A DNA stretch of 64,000 nucleotides from Saxidomus purpurata (taxonomy: Eukaryota; Mollusca; Bivalvia; Venerida; Veneridae), in NCBI GenBank assembly GCA_022818135.1, contig JAFMSR010000001.1, positions 3,724,684 to 3,788,683 on the forward strand. Reading direction: 5' to 3'. The number at the start of each line of letters is the position of its first letter. The first letter of the stretch is position 1. Both the position numbers and the translations under genes were made by a program. Positions 40,601 to 50,795 of this stretch are shown here, one piece after another. The notes under the pieces were generated by a model. That model was given only the letters and a program-made list of their open reading frames with translations. It was not told the DNA's origin and did no database searches.

Positions 40601-43600
40601 TTTTTTCTTACCCTGTGGCAGTTTTCGCCTTCTTATTGCATAAATGTAAAACCTGACAGGGATTTTAACAGTGAAATCTAACTACAAATTTTTCCATATA
40701 CTCAAAATCGCGCCGACCATCTTTTTAGTTCTTGTTTCACTTAGATCTTGTACTTAATGTATGGGTGTAAATCACGGCTTTTGAAATCACGGAATATTAT
40801 AATTTGCGGATATAGCGGATATGAATACCTCTTATACTGTATAGAATAACAGTAAAACAAATTTATGACTCTATGCAAGTCTGCTATCTTAGTCGATTTT
40901 AAATTTAGCTCGAAAATATCAATAATTTAAATTAATAAGAACAAAGAGGATTTACAGTATAAATCATAAAATAGTTTTGATTACTTATAATAGCTATAAG
41001 TTATAAGAAATATATTGTAACATCCATAGATGCCCGATACTTACAATGGTGTTTCTTTAATTTTCTCTTCAAGAGTTGGTTTCCTAAAGGTGTAAATTTA
41101 AACAATCAAACAAAAAATCCTAAACACTGTATGTCTAGAAACTGTTCGTTTCAAATAAAACCGTTTAAAGTCTTTCCAAATGTGAAATAAACTTAAGACA
41201 ATTGAATGTACTCTTATATAAATTATCTCTTATTCAGTTACTCTTATATTAACATTTAAAAATTTAAAATGTTATAAAACAGGAAGTCAAACCTACGGTG
41301 GCAAAGCGGTCGGCTTCTCTGGTGATGGTTTCTTTTTAATTTGCACAATTCTGTGAAATATATTGGCAAAATAATTATTTGTCTCTTTTTCTGTTGAGCA
41401 CTTCTAATTTAAATTATGCATCTGAAAAGAAGTTCTAGTCTCGGTTAGATGTACATTTTTTCTTACCCTGTGGCATTTTTCGCCTTCTTATAGCATAATG
41501 ATATTTTAACAGTGAAATCTAACTACAAACCTTTCCATATACTCAAAATCGCGCCGACCATCATTTTAGTTCTTGTTTCACTTGGATCTTGTACTTAATG
41601 TATGGGTGTAAATCACGGCTTTTGAAATCGCTGATTATCATAATTTTTCGCCTTCTTATTGCATAAAGATAAAACCTGACAGGGATTTTAACAGTGAAAT
41701 CTAACTACAAATCTTTCCATATAGTCACAATCGCGCCGACCATCTTTTTACTTCTTGTTTCACTTAGATCTTGTTCTTAATGTATGGGTGTAAATCACGG
41801 CTTTTGATATCGCTGATTATTATAATTTACGGATATAGCGGATATGAATACCTCTTATACTGTATAGAACAACAGTAAAACAAATTTATGACTCTATGCA
41901 AGTCTGCTATCTTAGTCGATTTTAAATTTAGCTCGAAAATATCAATAATTTAAATTAATAAGAACAAAGAGGAAATTTACAGTATAAATCATAAAATAGT
42001 TTTGATTACTTTTAAGATAATTGAATGTACTCTTATATAAATTATCTCTTATTCAGTTACTCTTATATTAACATTTAAAAATTTAAAATGTTATAAAACA
42101 GAAAGTCAAACCTACGGTGGCAAAGCGATCGGCTTCTTTGGTGATGGTTTCTTTTTAATTGGCACAATTCTGTGAAATACATTGGCAATATAATTATTTC
42201 TCTCTTTTCCTGTTGAGCACTTCTAATTTAAAAGATGCATCTAAAAAGAAGTTCTAGTCTCGGTAAGATGTAGTTTTTCTTACCCTGTGGCAGTTTTCGC
42301 CTTCTTATTGCATAAATGTAAAACCTGACAGGGATTTTAACTGTGAAATCTAACTACAAATCTTTCCATATACTCAAAATCTCTTATGCAGTTACTCTTA
42401 TATTAACATTTAAAATTTTAAAATGTTATAAAACAGGAAGTCAAACCTACGGTGGCAAAGTGGTCGGCTTCTCTGGTGATGGTTTCTTTTCAATTTGCAC
42501 AATTCTGTGAAATATATTAGCAATATAATTATTTGTCTCTTTTTCTGTTGAGCACTTCTGATTTAAATGATGCATATAAAATGTCCTATTTATTTAAATC
42601 ATTGATTAAATCTAACTGATAAGTTGTGCTCTCAAACATATCAGTATTACGGTTCGTTTGATTTGTCAGTAGAAAGGGAATAGTTAACAAGAAAGTAATA
42701 AAATATTACAAAAATGCAAGATCGGTTTGCAACTGATAATATGCTTAAAATGTTCAGATCAGGTTTCTAGTCTGGGACCAACGGCCTTAAATTTCATTTT
42801 ACTGTACATGGTTTCCTCCCCAAGTGTTGGTGTTATTTTTGTAATAGAAAAGTGTATGCTTGTAATGAAAAAAGTGTATGTAGAAAGATTTAGGCCGGCG
42901 AAAGTGTTCAAAATTTGGGAAATCCAAGATGGCCACCAAAATAAGTAACACATTCGAAAGATGGACATATGTGTATTACATATTTTTACAAACTTTTTAT
43001 GCGCTCAGTTACTTATTAAGTCATATTCAATGTTGAAGTTATACATTAGAAATCATGTTAAACGCTATTTAATTTGGTTTATTTTTATAGCCATGTATTG
43101 TACGTTGCGAGTAAGATATTTTAATAAGTTCTTCTAATATTTCATTCTCATGATTGATTTTATACATTCTTTTAACAAAAACACCTAATAGTTGACTAAA
43201 TGACTATTAGTTATCAAACGATTCTTATACAAAATCAATTAGATAGGAATTATACATAGGTAAACCATAAATGTTTGTTTAGAGGATTTAATAAACGTGA
43301 ACGTTACCATAAATAGCAATGTTTACAATGTTATTATAAATATAAATTGTGAGAATGGCTTCATAAAATAATGTGTATCTCGCGATAAAGCTTAACGTAT
43401 GGATTATTTTCGTTAGATATATAAATCATATTATATTATATTACAGAAAAGCCATGAAATTTACATGACGGTTTGTTTTTAAATATAAATACGTAACTTT
43501 GCATCACAAACTGGGAAAGTGACTACTTTGATTTGAAATCTTCTGAGGAATTGTTTTGTTTGATAAACATTATATAGCATAGAATGTAACTTGCGTTACC

Positions 43601-46600
43601 AATAATGGGTTCCGTGACTGTTTAAAGATGGATTTCATTTAGCCATTACGTTATGTTTGCCAAAGTATAATGCTAGTTTTGTAAAATGAAATTTTGATAA
43701 CATGTAATAGTAATACATGAAACAAGTACTTTATCTATAATTCTAACACGATCCGCAACTTTTCGTATATAGATATAGAGGGAAAGAAGCTATACATTAT
43801 TTAACGATAAAATACAGATTACGTTTTCCACGGGCAAAACGTGGGGTAAATATCGCACGAGTCCAATCGCATTCCGTGCTTGTAAGTTACTATGGAATGC
43901 TGCTACGCGTCGAACATAGTTCGTGTTTTTTTTCAAAGACTAATTCATGTTAGAATCGAAATAATAAATGCATCTCTGTATTTTATCGTTTAATAAAATA
44001 CAGTCAGTCATTCGGATGCGAAAAATTAAATCACTCGTGCTACGCACTCGTGATTTAATTACTACGCATCCGAATTCCTGACTGTATTTTATTAAACGAT
44101 AAAATACAGGGACACATTTATTATTTCTTAAATACTTTTTCATTCATTACAGGTATACATTTAACACAGTGTCTGTCCGGTTAGGATAATTTTACAGTGA
44201 CGCAACAGAAGAGTCTACTATTTTCGGGCAAACACGTTATCTTATTACAAGAGGGAGTACCTGGCGTAATTTGATTTGATTTTTGATTTGATGAGAATTT
44301 TATCAAGGTCCGTCCCAAAGAGCATGTATGTTAGCTTAGTATTGGGATGAGTCCCCGGCATGTCTCCCGTCATGCCTAGAAATATAAATTTTGTTGCCAA
44401 AAAGTAGGAGAAATTTACCTGACTGCAATTTCCGGTCAGTACAGCCAAAGGTTGTTTGTGATTGGTTGCCAAAGATTAGGCCAATCACGGCGACCAATGA
44501 GATCAGAGTGTGATTGACCTAGTTTGAGTGTCTGGATCGTGGTAGCCTAACAATTTTTTAGCAATTTTGATGATAGATAGTATATGTGTTTGTTTTGTAA
44601 AGTAAAAATCCCCTCAAGGTATTGGGGGTCTAATGGACACTATTCCAAAACACATTAAACTTAACATTTATATGATCTACATCTGTTAACCGACTAGTGT
44701 GCAAAATTTAAAGACATTTCACCGCTTAATTAAAAATTAATTTCATTTTTTGTTGCCATACCCCCACTTTAGAAATACTGACCATATTAAAAAGTACCAT
44801 AAAAGTTAAAATAAGTGTGTTTGCAAGTATCTATATACATTAAAAAAAATTTCCAGGTTCTAAAAGTACTACAAGCAATGTAGAATTACAAAACATGAAT
44901 TATAATTCTACAAGCTTAACATGTGTAACAAAAAATATGCAATAATGCCAAAAACTAGGGTATACAATTTTCCTAATTTTGCCACGAGACATATCACACA
45001 TGTACAAATACACGGCTTTAGCAAAAGATTCGGAGTAGGGCCATCACTATTGATTATAAAACTTTTATAAGTAGTATATGAATTGAAATATAAGAAAAAA
45101 AAAAAATGTTTTACCGTCTACTTTTTGAGATATTCAACTTTTAAAAATGAGCACAGTCAATTTTTGTATTTTCAAGTAACTGTACAACTTGATAAAACCA
45201 AGGAAAATTAAGATACAGTTCTCAAATCTTGTTAAATGGCTTAATTTTTCATGTTATTCAGTTTAATAACTAAAAAAGAAAAAATAACGAAAAAACGTTT
45301 TGGCTCCTTTGGGGATTGAACTCAGGGCCTCTTGATCTCAAAGCAGACGCTCTAACCACTGCACCACAGTACAAAATAGGTACTGCTATAAAATCCAAAG
45401 TATTCCAAATGATCCTTAAAAAGGAAGTACTCATTACACATCCACTACCTTAATAAAGTAGTGTCCTATTTTTATTTTGCTTAGCTTTTTGTGAAGATAA
45501 AAAAAATTTTAATCGACCTGAATAAGAGATTAAAATGCTGTCCGAAAGACATTGGTTTACTTATTTAACAAGTTGAAAAGTATGCATGAATGTTTGACCT
45601 ATTATCCTACTCTACCTGGCGTAATTAATATCAATATATATTATATAGTACATTTTATACAGTCGCTGTCACTATAGAACGACTCCAGTTCCTGATTATG
45701 TTGGTTGTGCCAAACATTTCATATAGGGACATGTACATACAAATTTTTACTATCTTTTTTCCGTAAGATAATTTTTATTTATTTCTTCTTTTTTTGTTTA
45801 ATTGACATCTTTACTTCTATTATCATTTTAATTCATGTTTATTTCCTAATTGTACTAAGAACAAATTAAATCAAAGCGCTGTTAGCGCTGAAGGCCTGGG
45901 GGCTATAGGTTAACTCCCCGAAAAACAACTTTTGACCTACGTGTTTTGCGCTGAACCTTACCTAAAGCGCTGGTCGAATTGAGGACGGAATTCAATATAT
46001 GACACAAAATGAATGATTCACAAACATATGGGTGGCAGGGAAGTTTGTTTTATTATAAAACGTACGTTAAATGAAAAATAATCACATAGTCAACATTATA
46101 ACATTTTTTTTAGAGAAATTTATTTTTAGGTAAATATATATGTAATCGTTCGTAAATAACAAAGTTGTCAATGAAATAATATCGGAAATTTGAAAATCAA
46201 ACTACAAACTCTTATATCGAGCTCCGTATGTTTCCGCAAATTTCCGTAAATATCCGTACGTTTCCGTGATATGCATATGATTATCTTCCGTAATCAGCTA
46301 ACAGCTCATTAATTTCTAAAACAGAAAAAAAAATGTGTAATGCAGCCCGTAAGCTATATACATGTACCTTTCTGCAATCGTTTGAAGTTGTATGTACTCT
46401 TTTTATTTGTAATATGTTCTTATCATATGCGCCATTCAAACAGAAGATTGATCAGGTCTGTCTTGCACTACTTTCGCATAGCGCATGTTTACAGTTGTTA
46501 TTCGCACATAGCACAGTTAAATTGTCTGCAGTGTTTGAAATGTGGTATGCTAACTTAGGCCTAGGGGTCCCCAGGCCAAAAATCAAATGAAAATCAAATT

Positions 46601-48442
46601 TTGCCTTTATTAACAATCCATCAAACAGCAACAGTTCAAAGGAACAATGTACCTTCATTACTCGCTGAAGAATTGTCTTGCAAAAATCATCGTAATTTTG
46701 GTAATGCTAGTTCAATATACACATTCCATTGCACGAGATACAAGTAAGCATGAAGTGCTTGTGCTTGAAATGGTTATAGAATCTTTCAAAGCTTTAGTCA
46801 TTTTACTTTCATTTACTGTTTATTGTTTGTCTAAAAAGATTCTTTTAAAAACACAGATCTACACAATTACATTTTTACCTTAGATTAAGTAATACTGAAA
46901 TAATTCAATGAAAAGAAACACTAAGCTTCGGTGAGGATCGAACCAGTCCTTAAAATCTTTATTTGTAGAGACCCAGCGCTCCACCAATTGCGCCAACACA
47001 CCGTTCTACCGTATGTTCATGTATTTTAAAGTCTATAACCCTTTCCTATATCCGTGCTCTACCTGTTTACGCATTGCATGTAAATTTGTGTGTACACATA
47101 TATCTGTTACGTCACTGTCACATTATCCAAACTATTTTGTAAGTAACATTACTTTAATTATCAATATTGTCAATAAAACTGTAACAATCTTACAAGTAAG
47201 ATATTGATAAAAATAGAAGCAAGAATACACTACACCTATAAGATATCTTGAAGTTTATTCAATTTTCAATACATTTTAATGAATATTTCATAATCATAAG
47301 ATCAAAGATTCATATGTATATACATTCCATCATTGTAATAAAGATAAGTACTAAACTCAATGGTCCGCAACGCGGTTAACACAGGAACCCCAATACTCAA
47401 AAGTCACAAAACGTTAAAATTACCAAACTGTCATCAGTACGGGTGTAACACAGAATTTATGAATCACAAATATAAAATTAGCAGACATCTAGCAATGTTT
47501 ATAATTAAAATCCTTTAAAGTGTAAAAAGGAATTTTGAGAGTCTTGACTGATTATAATGCTCAACCGGGTAAAGATTGAATGGCAAATGAGTACCCTGAA
47601 TACCCTGATTTTTTTCAACTCATTTGCAGTTTGGCCGTACTCGTCTTCAAGAATTGGCATTTGATACTTCTCATGAATCACTCATTGTCAGTTTGTGGTA
47701 TTAAAACCTTACTTTGAAGAAAAAGAACAGCACCGTTTGGATCCAACTTATAGCGAGGTTTGTTGGATATCTATCAGGAAGGGAAATTCCAGTAATGCTA
47801 GAAAGATTAACTCCGTCAATAAAATTAGTAATTGGAGGATATTTGAATACAGCAGGATAGAATATATCTAAAATTGATATCAGAAACAGTTTTTGCAACA
47901 AAAACTGAACTTTTAGAATTATCATAATTTATGATTTTGTGAATTTCTTATTGAGGTGTGCAGTGACGTAAAATCTGTGAGACAATGAAATCGCCATTCA
48001 TTACATCAACTTTATACCGATTATTACGAGAATGAATGTAATAATTGTTTGACCAATTTCCTTTGTATCTTAAAAAATGACTTTGACATGGCACTTATTT
48101 GAGCTTGTGTATACTTTGTAAAGTAAATGAGTGTATATGCACTTTAATTACTTCGAATTATTTATGTGGAGAATCAATATTTTCAACTATAAAGACTGAT
48201 CAATCTTATTGGTAAGAGTTGCATTCATTTCACTAAATCATAATGCTCAAGACGATTAAAGTCAACAATTTAATTATCATATTTTTTACATTTTACATAA
48301 AACTGTTAAACGCATTCTAAGATTTGTGTCTGGCTACTTACTTTTGGTCAGGGGAAACCTTCTTTGGTACTTCAAATTTGATCAATAGACTGGGAGACAA
48401 CTTTCCAGGTTTTCTCTTGTGTTGTGCCTTGTCTTCGGCCAT
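31663..48442 (-). CDS. Gene B: GBP-like large GTPase with mini-exon linker, up to 814 codons
   Basis: Minus-strand exons: 48442-48342 (ATG), six mini-exons (42504-42451, 42169-42116, 41350-41297, 41083-41045, 40494-40441, 40227-40189), 38728-38541, 38140-37998, 37165-37056, 36602-36175, 35375-35095, 33798-33580, 33372-33282 and 32252-31663. They total 2,445 nt, in frame to TAA; without the mini-exons 716 residues. Motifs: VVGTLRTGKSYILNKLA (P-loop with GBP arginine), TKGIWVLC, DTEGID and ALRD, then a helical GBP-C-type part (GYDEYMKDIDSLIQQFN) and an acidic/coiled tail ending QKKGDKCDIL. CDIL is a CaaX with Leu, predicting geranylgeranylation beside a Lys-rich patch. All borders are gt-ag, including the GT donor where C and D have GC. 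An acceptor 11 nt before the ATG suggests a 5'-UTR intron. GBP identity is secure; which mini-exons are used is unknown. Confidence 0.92.
33799..35094. other. Gene B intron between exons 35375-35095 and 33798-33580
   Basis: 1.3 kb, AT-rich, with a short G-rich stretch near 34,510. Nothing else is seen. Confidence 0.4.
37166..37997. other. Gene B intron before exon 37165-37056
   Basis: AT-rich. The 37,440-37,560 stretch contains GGTGCGTAGCACGAGT flanked by partly complementary arms (GCCGGATTTGCTCG against GAGAGCCAATCCGG). It is a decayed hairpin repeat related to the palindrome at 43,976-44,109. Confidence 0.45.
38900..39320. repeat. Dispersed repeat fragment in a gene B intron
   Basis: Two copies of a GTGACCTTGA...CTTTxxCC...CCCC motif (near 39,129 and 39,288) about 160 bp apart. 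This type of GTGACCTTGACCTTTG-bearing repeat is common in invertebrate genomes. Non-coding. Confidence 0.45.
39321..40100. other. Gene B intron sequence
   Basis: No recognisable feature. Confidence 0.4.
40120..42600. repeat. 856-bp tandem repeat carrying mini-exons
   Basis: Unit spacing is exact between 40,189 and 41,045, and between 40,441 and 41,297 (856 bp). A third unit follows at +819 and a shortened fourth at +335. Each unit holds one alpha mini-exon. Units 1 and 2 also hold a beta mini-exon, which is deleted at the junction near 42,010. Unit 2 has an internal 170-bp duplication (41,480-41,640 repeated at about 41,645-41,810). Confidence 0.88.
40189..42504 (-). CDS. Array of six phase-2 mini-exons of gene B
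   Basis: Alpha exons (54 nt): 42504-42451, 42169-42116, 41350-41297 and 40494-40441, each with acceptor TTCACAG and donor GTAGGT. They read like IVQIKKKPSPEKPTALPP. Beta exons (39 nt): 41083-41045 and 40227-40189, with a TAG acceptor and GTAAGT donor, reading KPTLEEKIKETP. Every one begins and ends in phase 2, as do the start exon's donor and the P-loop exon's acceptor. Any order or subset therefore stays in frame, and the split codons give Pro or Leu at beta and P-loop joins. Coding changes among alpha copies (Q to P, E to K, T to I) leave all four open. Supported by splice signals, phase and the beta exon of gene A; not by transcript data. Confidence 0.8.
42601..43975. other. Gene B long intron, part 1
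   Basis: No gene. Around 43,797-43,925 there is a second, imperfect relative of the neighbouring palindrome (AACGATAAAATACAG; CGCACGAGTCCAATCGCATT). Confidence 0.45.
43976..44109. repeat. 134-bp near-perfect palindrome (hairpin)
   Basis: The left arm (43,976-44,033) runs CTGTATTTTATCGTTTAATA ... GGATGCG ... ATTAAATCAC. The right arm (44,050-44,109) is its reverse complement with few mismatches. The centre is TCGTGCTACGCACTCG. Each end is itself a small inverted repeat (CTGTATTTTAT / ATAAAATACAG). It is a MITE-like foldback or cruciform-forming repeat. Confidence 0.85.
44272..45612. mobile_element. 1,341-bp insertion with 14-bp target duplication
   Basis: TACCTGGCGTAATT occurs at 44,258-44,271 and 45,613-45,626. 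The uninterrupted site is seen in repeat X copy 1 (ATGCGTAATTAATG near 27,088). Inside is a tRNA-like module (45,301-45,371, minus strand). A 14-bp duplication and a tRNA-like part fit a target-primed retroelement, but no reverse transcriptase is recognisable. Confidence 0.75.
45301..45371 (-). repeat. tRNA-like module in the 1,341-bp insertion
   Basis: Minus strand: GGTGCAGTGGTTAGAGCG (box A) and GAGTTCAATCCCC (box B). The anticodon arm does not pair, so it is not called as a tRNA gene. Confidence 0.6.
46926..47003 (-). repeat. tRNA-like module in repeat X copy 2
   Basis: Minus strand: TTGGCGCAATTGGTGGAGCG (box A) and GGTTCGATCCTC (box B), matching 27,403-27,480. Confidence 0.65.
47133..48341. 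other. Gene B long intron, last part
   Basis: AT-rich, no recognisable feature. Confidence 0.4.
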
Positions 48443-48453
48443 AACGGACTTAC

Positions 48454-48956
48454 CTGTCACTAGTTAAAATAAAATACCATAGTTGTTAGTATTTATAAAA
48501 ACCAACATATCATCTAACCTTTTCTAATTCTATTTTAGTAGTCGTCAGCAGTCGTATAAATCGTGCGAAAGTACATTTGAAACAAGTTTAATGCTATCAG
48601 TTTACAAATCAGGTACAAAAGCAAAACCGAAAAAAAAGATTGATACAGTAAATTAATATGAATTTAGGCTATAAACATTTACGACAGAGACAAGAGAAAA
48701 CAAGTTGACCGGTATTGCCTGATCGTTGGAGTAATGTGAATATGGTATGTGCGTAAGAACCGTCCAATTACTCTTGTTCTCATTTTTTTTATAATTATAC
48801 TTTAGGGTATTTCCTTATCTTGCCGAATACATAGTAATTCCAAATTGTTATGCACTATTCTACGGACAAACACATATATTAATGTTTATCTGAATAATCT
48901 TTAGTATTTGTGCAGTAAAATACAACATCCCCTATCAAATTTTCCATATCAGATGA
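48454..48956. other. Upstream region of gene B
   Basis: Matches the gene A upstream region around 6,860-6,906, 8,185-8,230 and 9,455-9,650. It retains the empty sites of two elements present upstream of A. No coding gene. Confidence 0.55.
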
Positions 48957-49053
48957 TATAAAAACAAAAATAATATCAAACAGGGAATGCCACGTACCAA
49001 AAACGCAGCCTCCCCAAAACGAGCCCCACAGCACCCAGAAGTGCACACCACCA

Positions 49054-49084
<31 letters not shown>

Positions 49085-50255
49085 CACACGACACACACAC
49101 ACACAATCATGTACACACACACATATACACTACCAACACACACTAGCACACAAAGCAAACACACGAGGACAAAACGAACAATTAAAGGAACACAGTGGGG
49201 CACCGCCTTGGAACGGTCAGTGGCAAAAACACCACTGGGGAGCTTAAACCGGTTTATGGTGCGCACCCAACCTCACTCTTACCCCCACCATGTTCCAAAG
49301 TCACAGGACAGCGTAAATAAAAGTAATCCCTGCTAGGTGAATCTCTAACACACGCAATGGAAACAAAAGGCATGGTATGTAAAACACAAAAATGCTCGTG
49401 TATAAATATATAAAAAGCAAACCTTGAGAACCAAAAAACGTATGTACTCAATGCCTTTGCAGAAGGCAGAGCAACAAGAGAAACACCCTTAAGGGCCCGA
49501 CGAAACAGGCCAGAGGACAGAAATCAAAACAGTTTCGTCCCAGTGGGATTTAAAAACTGCCCATCACAGAGTCCTCCCCCTCTTCCGTCACACACAATCA
49601 AAGAGGGAAGCATAGCGTCCAACTGTAAACGGGTTGAACACCAAACATGCGGTGTGTCTCAAAACAGTTGGGTCGTAACCTCTTTTAACAAAACGTTTTA
49701 TAATTTTAGCAAATACAGTTGGAAAATTGCCATGACCCAAAATCTTACGAAGTTTGTAAACCACATCCCCATAAAAATCGGGTTTTGAAATACCTTCTCG
49801 CAGAAGAGTCTTTAGATTACTATTGAATTTCAAAACCAAATCAGAATTACGATAGTAAAATTTAGCAAAATATTTACGCAATTTGTAATAACGGTAGCCC
49901 TGTTGAAGAAGTTTATTTGTAATATATTGATTACGTTCATTGAAATCCTCAACATAACTACACGCTCTGGCAAACCGAATTAACTGAGAAATGTATACCC
50001 CATAAGATGTAGCATGAGGTACATCCCCATCCAAATGGGGGAAATTTACAATACTAAAATTAAAATCATCCCTCTTGTCATAAATTTTGGTATGTATAAT
50101 ATTGTTATAAATAGAGAGATGTAAATCTAAAAATGAAGCACCAGTATCCAAATTGTTAGTTTTAATTAACTGGAGTTCCCGGGGATAAATAGTGTCCACC
50201 AATTGACCAAAAAACGGGTTATCCATATTAAGAATATCATCCATATAAGCCGTAG
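48957..50255 (-). mobile_element. Penelope-like family 1, copy 3 (5'-truncated)
   Basis: Minus-strand copy with the last 217 or so codons of the reverse transcriptase (from the catalytic DDILNMDNPFFG to ASLFDCV) and the full 3' region with a CA/TG tract near 49,054-49,105. The protein part differs from copy 5 by one residue (His for Arg in DVPxATSYG). The join at about 50,255 lies at GATGATATTCTT. Upstream codons (TTYRMDSFATAYM) are not from the family 1 RT, so this is a truncation or template-switch point. Confidence 0.85.
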
Positions 50256-50446
50256 CAAAGCTGTCCATCCTATAGGTTGTACAAACATGCATATTAATAC
50301 AATGTTTCTACGCCAAAAGTTGAAACTAGATCCACATTGCTGCAGTAAACTATGTTTAGTTTTAATGTCACCACATTCTCATTAAATAAACCAGATAGAT
50401 GATTTACATTTTGCATTAACTTTTCATTGCTGTTGTTTGTTTATAC
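50256..50446. other. Short spacer between two Penelope-like copies
   Basis: 191 bp with no recognisable content. Confidence 0.4.
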
Positions 50447-50549
50447 ATGGAAACAAAAAAACAAAAATAATATCAAACAGGGAATGCCACGTACCAAAAA
50501 CGCAGCCTCCCCAAAACGAACCCCACAGCACCCAGAAGTGCACACCACC

Positions 50550-50595
<46 letters not shown>

Positions 50596-50795
50596 CACAC
50601 GACACCCACACACAATCATGTACACACACACATATACACTACCAACACACACTAGCACACAAAGCAAACACACGAGGACAAAACGAACAATTAAAGGAAC
50701 ACAGTGGGGCACCGCCTTGGAACGGTCAGTGGCAAAAACACCACTGGGGAGCTTAAACCGGTTTATGGTGCGCACCCAACCTCACTCTTACCCCC
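50447..50795 (-). mobile_element. Penelope-like family 1, copy 4 (3' region only)
   Basis: Minus strand: starts with the family end (GGAAACAAAAAAACAAAAAT) and includes the dinucleotide tract (about 50,551-50,600) and GGTTTATGGTGCGCACCC. It stops inside the 3' region at CTCTTACCCCC. It lies in the same orientation as copy 3, 191 bp away. Confidence 0.85.

Larger units (their letters stand above)
44180..47132. mobile_element. Repeat X, copy 2, split by two insertions
   Basis: Matches 26,998-27,611 in three pieces: 44,180-44,271, 45,613-about 45,858 and about 46,850-47,132. The pieces are separated by a 1,341-bp insertion and by about 990 bp of DNA absent from copy 1. It ends CACATTATCCAAAC like copy 1. 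Confidence 0.7.

Noticed and set aside
40590..42320. A third kind of mini-exon (AAGGCGAAAACTGCCACAGG before GTAAGA)
   Set aside because: About 20 nt between the plausible splice sites, not a multiple of three, so it would break the phase-2 scheme. Treated as part of the repeat unit only.
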